Positions 25,261 to 37,200 of a stretch of 64,000 nt of DNA are shown here, in pieces; within the stretch, counting starts at the first letter, position 1, and each line of letters starts with the position of its first letter. Under the pieces are notes generated by a model that had not been told where the DNA came from, ran no database searches, and saw nothing but the letters and a program-made list of their open reading frames with translations. The DNA is from Dama dama (lineage: Eukaryota; Chordata; Mammalia; Artiodactyla; Cervidae), in the NCBI RefSeq assembly GCF_033118175.1, contig NC_083692.1, forward strand, positions 88,764,501-88,828,500. The letters are read 5' to 3'. The translations under genes and the position numbers were made by a program.

Positions 25261-28200
25261 ATCTTCCTCTTCTTCGTCTTCCTCTCCTTCGTCTTCCTCT
25301 TCTTCATCTTCATTGTCACCTCCATCACCTTCCCCTTCACCATCTACACCTTCCTCGTCATCTTTGGCTTCACCTTGAATTTCAGCATTCAATTCCTGCT
25401 CTTCAGTTTCACCTTCACCACCTTCTCCTGCCTGGATTTCACCTTTACTTTCATCACCTTTCACTTCACCGTCTTCTCCTGCCTGGATTTCACCTTCATC
25501 TTCATCACCTTTCACTTCACCGTCTTCTCCTGCCTGGATTTCACCTTCATCTTCATCACCTTTCACTTCACCGTCTTCTCCTGCCTGGATTTCACCTTCA
25601 TCTTCATCACCTTTCACTTCACCGTCTTCTCCTGCCTGGATTTCACCTTCATCACCTCTCACTTCGCCATCTTCTCCTGCCTGGATTTCACCTTCACTTT
25701 CATCATCGCCTTTCCTTTCTGCCAGGATGTCACCTTCACATCCATTCTCTCCTTTTCCTTCACTTTCACCTTCTAATGGAGCGTCACCTCCACTTGGCTC
25801 TCCATTTTCACCTTCAGCAGGAGCTTCCACCTCGTCACCTGTCCTTTCACCTGTGCTCTCAGCTTCAGCCCCTACTCCCTGCAATCCAAAACCAACAGAT
25901 TAATGGGAAATGACTGCTCTGCTTGTTCTCTTCCCCGCTTCTCCCCACCATTTTTTGTTGTTGTTGTTCTCAGAATGTATCTAAAAGCTTGAGTATGAGG
26001 AACAAACAAGTGCAATCATTCAGCAAAAATTCCCTTTACAACACTCCTACTCATTCCTGTCTTTATTGATCATTTCTAGGGGTGGAGAACTCACCACGTA
26101 AAGCAGTTTCTGTCATCCTGACAACTCTGATTGGTTTGAAGTCCAAAATTTATACCAAAGTTCCACCCTCTGTGTATAGGTTTACTTTTTGGAGCTACAA
26201 AGAACACTCTCCACACAGGGACAGCCTCTCTTCCCTGGGTTAAAGACTCCCAGGTCCTTCTATGGTTCCCCATACTATGTCCTACAGCCTCCTCCCCTTC
26301 TTGATGAACTCATTCTAGTTAGCTTATACCCCATGAGGAGGCTTCTAAAATAACACCTCACAGAATCCAACAGGATTATCATGCCCCTATTTTAGATACG
26401 ATGCTCCCATTAATGTTGCCTAAAATGGCATGATATCTTTTGGTGGATACAGCACATTTCTGAGTCCATCGAAAGCTCAACTGCTGTATTATATGTGTAA
26501 AATGATGATGATGATACCAATTCACTGGGGGTTTTTATGTGCCAGGCATCATGCTAAGCAGTATAATAATAACAACTAGCACTTACTAGTTTCCTGAGTC
26601 ATTAATTTATCATACAGACAGAACTAAACCCATCTGACAGATGAAGCAGCAAGGGTACAGGGGAGTTAAATAACCTGCTCATGGTCCACACAGTCGGTCA
26701 GTAATGAAGCTGGGATTTGAATGTGAACAGTCCAGTGCTTGGCCTCCTCACCACCAAGCTACCCTGCTCCCCAAATGCCAGAAATGAATGAGAGCTTTGG
26801 GTCCCAAACCCGGTAGCTTATTAGAAATACAAATTTCCTCGCCCCACTGAACCAACTGAAGTAGAATCTCACGGACTGACTCCACACGCTCTAAAAGCCG
26901 TTGATTCTTACAGTCCTCAGATTAGGCTCCTAGTGACCTACAACAGTGTGCTGACCCAACTGAGTAAATGACCCAGGCTGTGTGCTCATGAAGGACATCA
27001 TCCCTAACAAATTCCATGACACTGCCAATCCCCAGGGGGTGCTCAGTGATTCTAAACTCTGCTGCATGCTAAAATCACCTAGAGGATTTAAAGACATTGA
27101 TGCCCAAGGACCCACCCCAGATATCCTGACTTCACTGCTTGAGAGTAGGCCCTGGCTAGTTTTTAAAGCTTCCCCAAGTTATTTTAATGTGCAACCAGGG
27201 TTCAGACCACCCAAATATTAGTATCTATGAGGCTTGTGCTTTCAGATGAGAATGAATAACTCCCGCCCTCCCTTCCCCACGGTAATCTGGAGAAAATGAC
27301 GTCATTTAAATCAATAGCAGCCTCTTCTCTGAGAACTGTCAACCCCAATAGCCCCTGACAGGCGGCTCCTTCACCCACGTCGCAGCCAAAGCATCCCCCT
27401 CCCCCACCACAGTTGACTGGATGTAGGTTTGACCCCTGACCTGTGACCTGGTTTGAATGGATCCACTGTCTTCTGAGACAGGGAGCCAGTCACTGGTTGA
27501 CCCCACTGTGGACTGGAGGACTGGGGTAGCAGTTTAGGTCTAAGTGTGCTAATAAGGAGGCAGTGGAGGCAGGCTGCCAGGAGAATAAAGCCTGCACACA
27601 GCGAAGGACATGAGGGAGGGCGGGACACGCCGTGAGGCCAGCAGGGTCACAGGCGCCTTCCCAGGCCTAGGTCCAACTCGCTGTGGGACCAAGTTTCACT
27701 TCCTGACCTGGGATCCCGGGAGACACCTCTGTATCCTCTCAACCCCTTTTACTTAAGCCAGCTGTAACTGGCCAACTCAGGACACTCACGCTACCACTGA
27801 AGATGTCTTAGACACTGAACCCAAAGTTGCTGACCTAAGGATTAGATATAATTGAGTGCTTCTGAGTATCCAATAGAAGAGAATATCAGGGATGGGATTT
27901 GTAAACTAAACGCACATTTACTGTCAGTCACTGAACCCTCACTGAGAACAGCCATTGCACAGCATGGTGCTTCTGGGGCGGGCGGGGAGGGCAGGGGAGC
28001 AGTGGGAGACAGAGACCACTCAGACTTGGATCCTGCCTTCAGGAAGCTCACCGCCTCGCAGGGGCACTCAGAGAGATTCACAAGCAGAGGACAGGGAAGG
28101 CAGCGATAAGGGCCCTGAGAGGACCAGAGCACCATGGACACTCACACTGCAGGGATCAAGGAAGCTTTGTGGCAAAAGCGGCATTCACACTAGCTTGGAG

Positions 28201-31200
28201 GAATGGGTGAGACTAGGATATATGAAGATGTAGGGGAAAGGGGCATTCTGGAAGGAGGAGGCCATGTGAGCCAAGGCCTGGAGGTAAAAAGCATGGAGAC
28301 AAGAAGTTCAGTTTTGCTGCAACAAGGTGGGAGAGAGGCTGTGAGACTAAAGGCAGCAGTGTCAGAACTCAGGAAGCCCTGTGAACCAGGCTGAGGCACC
28401 TTGGAAGGTCCCAAGGCCTTTGCCCAGCAGCCCTTCTGCTGTGTTTCAGGCTGCCTGGCTTCACTGTACCCTAGCGGCTGACAGAACGCCAACAGTTACG
28501 CTCACATCTTTACAGCATGTGACAGTTGGCAACATATTCTCATACATATTATCTCACTCACACTAAGGTATTACAGTGAATTAACCGGCCCCATAAGGTG
28601 TGCGATCTTCAAAGAAAGCGCAGTCCTTCAACAGCCATTTCCAACCTTCAGGAAGGACTGACTTTTGGATGGCAAGTGCTTCCCTGGGCCTCTCAAATTC
28701 TGCCACCTGGGAAGAGGCTTGTGCCTACCTGACTGCCAGGATCCTCCTCCTGATCTCCCTTGACGTCTGGAGCAGGGGCTGGTGTGACCGTGACCGCAGG
28801 GAGCTTGGCCGGCTCCTCCTCTTTAAAGGATAAACATGGGATAGGTCAGAAGAGTGTGCTGGGTGCTGAGTGCAGCTGGATGGTGGGAGTGGCTACAGGG
28901 CTATTGGATTTGTCCACTTCAGGGTCTCAGAAGGTCTGTTTGGGGCACTCCCCGTGAACCGGAGAAGGAAAATGATGTGACATCCTGTCCTGTCCTGTCC
29001 ATAGAGATGTCTGCACATGAGGACAGCTGGCAGAGCTCTCCTCTCTCTCCCAGGATTTCCAGGCATTTACATCCTGGCACTGTGGCCAAGGATACTGTGA
29101 ACAGCTTGGGAGAGAGCGCAAAGCCCCACCCTCAGTGCCTGACCCTTCCCCCTAACCAGCTGCATGGAGAGGAGCCCGATGCTTTCCAAGGCAGCAGCTA
29201 GGGAGCCTTGGAATAGGATGGCGGGAAAGAGAATCGCGAAGTCTGGAGATCTGGGTTTAGGTACAGGCTCTCTCACTTCTTGGCCGCCTGGCTCTGGACA
29301 AGCCACTTGATCTCTCTGAGCTTCAGTTTCCTTGTCTACAGAAGGGGAACAACGCTGCTATACCCGCCTGCTTGGTGGATGAGGCAGGCCTGTGGTGCTG
29401 TGCGGAGCTGTCTCACTCCGTCGTCCCAGCGCCATGCGGGTGCTGGACTTCTGTGTCACCAAACCCCGACAGCCCTCCATGACTGGGGTTGCTGGTCTCA
29501 GACCAATTCCCTAGCAGCACTGTCCTTGTGTAGAAGCAACAGGAAGAAGAAACAGAGTCCAACAGACTCTCATCTGGGACAAGATTTAGCAAAGAAGTTC
29601 AACACCCTCGCCAGGCCTTGCCTACCCTATGAGGGGAGTACAGAGTGGGCCGTACAGAGCTGCCCTCGGGCCTGCAGCCACGTCAGGAAGGGAACACAGT
29701 GGGAGAAGGAGGCCGGACGACAGCGGGCACAGGGCAGCGCTAGCTCGTCACTCTGGCTGGCTGGCCCAGAAAGGGCAAAAGGCATGCCCAGACCCTGGAT
29801 GATGGGAGGCAGGAAGGCGGCAGGAGAGAACCAACTGGTCTCACCATCCTCTCACCTTCTGGTCTGCTCTCTGCTTTGGCCTGAGGTGTGGCTTTTGCCT
29901 CCTGAATCAAGGTCACCTCCTCCTTGTCCTTGGAGGGCCGGGCTGTGAATGAGAAAGGAAACACGTCTTATCCAGGACCGCAGTGTCCCTGCTACACCCT
30001 TCAGCCAGCCTGGTCAGCTGACAGCCAGAGCAGCTGAACTGGGTGGAAAAAGTCTGGCCTGGAACTTGCAATATGCAGACTCTGGTCCTCCTAGGCCTAT
30101 TCACAGTGCCCAATTCCCAAACTTTTGCCTTAAATTCCCTACACTGTCACTAACTAGCTATGACCTTCAGCTAGTCACTTCCCCACTCTAGGCCTATTTC
30201 TTTCTGATAAAATGACATGATTAGACTTGGGGGCAACAAATAGTATTTATGTCCTTTATGAACTCATGTGATGACTGCCTGGGTGCTGAATTGAGAATTC
30301 TGCTCCAAGCTTGGCTGCAGAGCACCATGATTCATTGGTGATGTCTGAAATGGGCAGGGAATGGGAAAATAATGACAGGGAGGTGTTCCTGCAACCCTTG
30401 GACTAGACTGTAAGGTCTGCGGTTTACCGTCTATGAATTTACTAGAAGTTTTGCTCTGGCTCCAGGGGCACTACTGTGGCCATGTTCATAAGCCTCCCCT
30501 CTCCAGTGGGAAAGGGAAATGACGGATCATCAGGCTCCTGTCACACTCCTTTCAACCTCAGATACCTGGAGCCCAAGCAGAGCCTCCTTCCAGACCCCTG
30601 TGCACGCCTTAGGCTTTGCTGGTTGTCCACAGGGCGTCATGCACAGAATAGTGCTGCCCTGATTTCCAGAAAATAAACATGGGGAAGTCAACTCTCTTTG
30701 AATATGACCATGTTCCCGGCAACATGCCAGTGCTGCAGGTGTGAAATTTCAGCTGAGAGGCACAGAGACAGGTGCAGGGCCTCAGGAGGGTCCTGCTCAC
30801 GGCTGTGTAGGCCGCGAGCTGGGGACAGGGCACAGGTGACAGAACAAAGCCACAGCGTCTATTCTGGGCTCCAGGCTGGCTCTGCCCCTGAGTGCCAAGT
30901 GGCCTTGGGAAGCCTGTGCACCCTCTCTAAAAAAGCAACAATATGATATACTCGGAACACTGATGTAGGGATCCAAGGGACAAAATAAACAAAAATACTT
31001 TAACTGTTGCAATTAAATGTTGCTATGTTAGCTTAGATTTTGGAGCCAGATGCCTGGGTTTGAATCCTAGTTCTGCCACTTGCTAGCTGTGGCTCCAGCA
31101 GGGTGATCCTCTGTACCTCAGATTCCTCACCTATAAAATCTTAAGAGAGTTGCTGAAGGAATACATACATTTATATACGAACATGCTTAAATCAGCACCT

Positions 31201-34200
31201 GGCTGATTACAAGATACTATGTAAGTGTCAGCTATGACAATGATGAGCCGACAAAACTCGCTGAGAGCAGCTGTTCCACCCGGGAAGCATTTCTGCACCA
31301 TTGAGGCCCAGCATTCCAGAGGGTCTGCTTTAGAAGGGACCCTGAAGATGCTCTAGTTCAGAACACCAGCATACTGTGAAGATTTGGGAATCAAACTCTG
31401 CCTGGGTCCAGAACAGGTCCAGAAACAGAAACAGGTCCGGAGTTTCCTTCTCTCACCTGTCTCCTGAACAACCAGGGTGGGTCAGCTGCAGCTGCCTCTG
31501 GCAGTTGGCTCCACGCCACAGAGCCATCACTCTGGCACGTGTGACCCCTTGAAGCATCCCATCCCAGTGGGCCTGCTCAGCAGGTCCCATCAGAACTGAG
31601 ATGTCAGGAAGTGGGTCCTGCACTGCCTCCCTCATGCAGACAGCTCCAGTGCCCCACAGACACTGATCAAGCACTGCAGTCTTTTGGTGAACAACACACA
31701 GCTTATCCAAGGGCTCCCCTGGCCCCAGTCCTGGTACCAAGAATGCCTGTGAACTGTTGCCTGGAGGGGCTGGCAAGAAAACCAAGTTTCCCTCTTTCCT
31801 CCTCCTTCTTCATCACACGCCCTAACCTCTCATTTCCCTTGCCACTAATGAATGCAGGTCAGCTTCAGGGACTTTCTCTGTTTCTTTGTCTCTTTCATAT
31901 ACATACGCACACATCCATGTGCAATCACCAGAAGAAGCATGAGGTTCTAGAGAGGTAAAGCCCCTGCGCAGGGTAAGAGTTCAGACCCCGGATCAGCCCT
32001 GTGGAAAGAGCTGGAACCTTGGAAAGGGCAGAAACATCTGGATAGCCATCTGAAAATAGCATACGGAAACACAAACATATATCTGGAAAGTGCTGGGAAC
32101 AAAGCCCCTCCTGGATGGAATCTCAGGGTGCAGGATCAGGGCCGACTTCTCTGAGCAGGACTGCACGCCAGCAACATCAGCAAATCTTCCCCAGGAAGGC
32201 CGTTGCATGCCCGCCACACACCCACACAAGACACGCTTGTCTTCCCGGGGATGACGGTCACTGGCTCCCCCAGCGCTTGTTTCCTCACGTGGCCTCTCGG
32301 CTCTCAGTGTGGCCGGATCATCTCCTTAGGATCAATCTCCTCTGACCTCGGCCTGGCCTGGACATGGCCTGGACTTCACATAATCCTGTTAGGACAAGTA
32401 GGCCAGCGGCAGCTGCTGGTCATGGAAGAGGCTCAGGCGGGGCCTCTGAAGGCCCATTCAGGAAAAGGGCTTTATCTTTAGGACTTTACTAGAGCCGGCA
32501 GTTCCACAGAAGAGCCAGGCCTAACCCAGGGACACAGCTTCTTTCATGGTGCCCTGGCTGGATACACCCCCAGCACTGACCACCCACAGGCTGCCGATGC
32601 TGCAGACTCCACCCCGAAACCCCAGGGGTGCTGTTTTTTTTGGAGCTGACATAGGGGTGGCTTCTCCCAATGTCTGTGGATAGTCACCTTCGAGATTTTG
32701 TAGAGAAGGTTTGATCCCCTTATCTCTGACTCTACTTCTCACAGTATAATATGCTTGTCTTAAACAACTAATATCCTATGTGAAGAAGATGCTGCAGGGT
32801 CTGAGAAATTCTGAAGCCCCTAAACTCTGTCCCTGGGCCTCACGGGTCAGTCTCTGGTGCCACCTTCAGCTCAGTCCCCAGCCACCTGCCCAACTGCGCT
32901 CCAACTCCCTGGCTTCTGCCCCAAAGCCAGTTTTCTTTGGCGGGCCTCCTGCCTGGCTCCAGTGCTGCACCAGCGTCCCAGAGACAGAGGTGCCCTGGGA
33001 GAATAGGGGAGTACCTGAGGATGCCCTTCGGGGCCTGCAAAGTGTATCCGAGACAGCTCTCTGAGGAAGCGGGGCAACAGGCAAGATGCGGTAGGTGGAT
33101 GGTGAGAATCTCAGCTGTTTCTACCACTTGTCAAGTTGGACTTTAGCCTCCACTGCACTTTGGACCCTCACGACTCCCAGAAGTGGCTCTGCTGGCTCTC
33201 AGGGTGTCCTTTGGGATTCCTGGCTGGGAGAGGGGTCAGCCAGCTTCCTAGGACTCCAGAGCTGAACGCAGAGCAAAGGAAGGTACCAGCCAGAACTTCC
33301 AGCCGTGGGGCCCCACAGGAGGTGCCCCCAGAAGCAACCCTGGCCACACGATCCGGCTGGAGACTCTGTGGGATGTCGGGGCTGACTCACGGGAGTGGGC
33401 TCTGCAGGAAGTCACCGAGGGCGGCCCCCACGTAGAGCAGCGCAGGGCACACGACCCTCAGGGCCACTCACTGCGGATGAACCCTGTCGTTTCACAGGAG
33501 GGACAGAGAGACAGGGAGGTGGTGGGTGTGCACAGCCAAGGACCTCAGCTCCTCAGGGTCCTCTGGGTAAGGCTTCCCACCACCTGCCCTTACCACCCAC
33601 CCTCCCCTGCTAGCTCTCCTCCCACTCCCACGCTCACCCCACTGCCTCTGTGTTTCACAAGTCCCAGTTCCCGTCCAGCTCAGAAGGGAAGGAGTGGACA
33701 GGGAGACCACGCAGGTCTGGGCAGGCCTCGCTTACCTTCCCCCAGAGGGTCCAGGCTGTGGAGCATGAGCTGGTAGATGGTGCTGCGGATGGTGCTGTTG
33801 TGCAGAGAGGCCGAGCTGCTCCCTCGGGTCAGCACGGACGAAAGCTGAGCAGGAAAGAGCCGCACAGGCCTCAGTGGGCCCCCGTCCAAGCCAGGGGAGG
33901 AGCCGCAAGGGGGGGGCCTCACGAAAAGTAAAGATCGGGAGCCGTATCTCGAAGTCCCCTCTCCCTTCACGTCAACAGGAGAGTTACAGCGCTTCCCTTC
34001 TCTGCCTCCCCTCAACTCTTCCATGACTGGTTAATTCTACATACCAAGTCATTCCCCAAGCTCTTCGCAGGGAGCAGACGATGTATATTAAGGACACCAC
34101 ATTTCTGAGGGTTTGTCCACCCCTGCAAGTCTCTAAGAAACAGTCTCACCCACACACCTCACAGACAGCCCCGCCGTGCACGCGCAGAGCCCCTGACAGT

Positions 34201-37200
34201 CCGCAAAGAACATCCTGGTGCTTGTCACTGCCCCACCCCAGAGACAGGCAAGGCTACGATACCCACCCACGGAAAAACTGAAAACTCAACAAGGCCGAGT
34301 GCTTAACCGTCTTTGGGGCGTAAATGAAGGAGTTAAGACAAGGACCCAGGTCTTCGGAATCCAGCCTTTTCTTTTCTACCCATGTGCTCAGGAGACCTTC
34401 ACAGGTACACACATACACACGTCTGTATATGCAGGCACACAGATGTGACACATACTCATTCCTAGCGTTAAAAAAGAGACCAAAGGCCCAAAATGCAGTC
34501 ACTTGTGCTCTGCTCACATCACCAAACTGAAACATAAAATACCTAACCTAACTGCAGTTTCAACCCCTCCCAGGAATGTACTCTTAACCAGTGAGTTTGG
34601 AATGACCTGGTTAGCACACTAGTGAGGTGATCTACTGATAGACCCCCCAAAGGAAGGTGACCTTGCCTGAAGCAACCTGGAACTCCTTTCTATTTGCTAA
34701 ATGGGATGCTGCCCAATTCAGGAATCACTGAATAAAGCCAATCTGATCTTTAAATTTACTCGGTTGGATTTTTTGTTCATTTTTACAATAGTGACACACA
34801 TAGAAACATCATCTGATTTACAAGGAAACATCCAAAGTCAGACACACCGCTCGCTCAGCCCTCCCTTTCCCAATCAACCCTCTGGATCTGAACTCTTCTG
34901 CCATCTAGTGGCTATGGTCACACAATACTTCACAACAGGCCGAGGAATTTTCGTAGGATGGGGGAAGTTTCATTCGGGACCCAGCCTCTTCTAAGGTTCC
35001 CATACTTCTTCCCAAATGCCCCACAGGCCAAAGGCAGCTGAGACATAGTTTTTCAGAAACCTCAAACCCCCTTGCCCCACCCTTCATATATTTCTCTTAG
35101 TTCATTCCAAAGCCACAAGTAATTCGGCTTTTAGACCAGAGTGTTGGGGCTACAAACTGGGACTTGAGTTTGTCTAGTCCAGACATTTTACTGATGCAGA
35201 ATCTGAGGCCCATGCTCACACAGGCAGTGAGCAATGACATTCTGGGCTTAGCTCCCAAGCTAGCGCCCCCTCCAAGGCCACCTGGAGGTGACAGTCCTTC
35301 TGGCTCCCTCCCTGCTCACCCTGACAGAGTTCCCAAGAGCTTCCCAGGCTTAAGCCCAGCCCAGGATCCCCAGCTTCTGGGCCACAGTGCCCCAGGTCTG
35401 TAGTCATCCTCTGAAACCCTGCAGTGGCCCCCTGGGCAGACTCCACATGGCACCCACCTTCAGCTTCTTGTTATCCTGCTGCTCATCCACCACAACTGTC
35501 CCATCGCCCAGCTGCAAACAGGGACAGGAATCACAAGATGTTTAGAGAGACCCTCACCCTTCCTCCCTACTTTCCTCTCTCTCCAGGGAGCCCTCGTGGG
35601 GGACACAGAAACATACCCAGACATAACCTGGCTTCAGAAAATGTTTCTAACATGTCCCAGCCTGGCCTTCCACAGTCTGGCTTCAGTCTGCATGCAGTAT
35701 TCCCAGTTGAATGTGCCCACTCACTGAGGCTCACTAACCCCACCGACAGCTGTCTTTCAGTCCCCCAGTGCCACCCTCTTCACCCACCTCAAAACCCTCA
35801 TCACATGGTCCCTCCTCCTCTGTTTGGAACCCTCTTCCCCTACCCCCCATGGTTCAGGCCTGCATTTATATGTCACCTTCCTCTGGGAAGCTAAGGTGTG
35901 CATCTAATTCTCTCTTATGGATGCCCATTCTTTTCCTTCATAGCACCTTCCCCAATCTATTTGTATGCTATTTGTATGGGATACCCTGGTGGCTCAGACA
36001 GTAAAGAATCTGTCTGCAATGCATGAGATCTGGGTTCAATTCCTGGATTGGGAAGATCCCCTGGAGAAGGAAATGGCAACCCACTCCAGTATGCATGCCT
36101 AGAGAATTCCATGGACAGAAGAGCCTGGCGGGCTGCAGTTCATGGGGTTACAAAGAGTCAGGCACAGCTGAGCAACTAACACTCCACTTTCATTTGTATG
36201 CTGGCAAACACAAAGAAATTGACTGTCCCACTAGAACCTTAAAGATAGACTATCTGTTTCATTTATGATACCTGCTTATATGCCAAGCACAAGAACTCTG
36301 CCAGGCATTTTTAGCAAGGATTCAGTAAATACTGGTTGAATCAGTATTTCAAGCCACCCAACCACCTCATCCTCTGTCGTGAGAGTGGCAAGCTCAGTCT
36401 CCTATAGATATCTAACCTATTCCAACTCCTAGTCCCCTTGTTCATACCTTTCCTCTTTGCCTCAAATGCCTTCTCCATTCCTCTATGCCTACCAATTTTT
36501 CCGAAATTTCTGGGTGAATTCTTACATAAAGCTTTCCCAAATGGTCCCTTCCACCCCTGCTCCAACCCTCACTTCACTGTCTACAATACCTCTCTCCTCG
36601 AAAGTCATGTAACAACAGTGAACACAAAAGCCTGGCTCTATAATCAAATAAGTGCTAGTGTCCTGGGGAGCTGCGGGGCAGCCAGCAGGGGAGGGGGCAG
36701 ACCCAGCAAGTCCGAGACGAAGAACCGTTAACCCACAGTACTCTGCATCACTAGCTTGCCACTCTCACGACAGAGGATGAGGTGGTTGGGTGGCTTCACT
36801 AACTCAACGGACATGAGTTTGAGCAAGCTCCCAGCGACGATGAAGGACAGGGAAGCCTGGCATGCTGCAGTCCATGGGGTCGCAGAGAGTCGGACGTGAC
36901 TGAGCGACTGAACAACAGCAGCAAGTACCATTCCAACTATCTTTAAAACTCACTGCTGTTCACACACACTAGCTGTCTATGCAGCGAGACCTCAGATTTT
37001 CTGAGCTATGATACAGTCCTCTCTGTTCTCCAAACCTGCGGCACAGTGTCTTATACACAGCAGAGGCTCAGTAGAGGAGAGCCAGATGATGAGACGTGCC
37101 AAGTGACCTCCAGGGCCATCTGCAGACAGCAGGGTCACCAATGGCCTCCCCCAGTAATTGTCTTTACCTTACCACTGCCTCCTCCACCCCATCAACCTCC

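Larger units (their letters stand above)
25879..28728 (-). other. SLC24A1 intron with old repeats
   Basis: Contains a MIR (about 26515-26770), a MER5-like hAT fragment (about 27045-27215) and an L2-like stretch (about 27930-28320). No exon-like sequence. Confidence 0.55.

Noticed and set aside
25017..25913. Long + strand open frames (up to 298 codons, His/Leu/Phe-rich) across the acidic SLC24A1 exon
   Set aside because: They are antisense shadows of the GAG/GAA-rich repeat coding region; the composition is simple reverse reading and no start, splice or family match supports them.
29280..29948. 222-codon + strand open frame opposite a small SLC24A1 exon
   Set aside because: GC-rich chance frame; overlaps a real exon on the other strand and has no recognisable protein features.
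32780..33776. Cluster of overlapping open frames on both strands in GC-rich intron DNA
   Set aside because: Expected from GC richness; no conserved motif, and no exon is needed here because flanking SLC24A1 exons join in frame.
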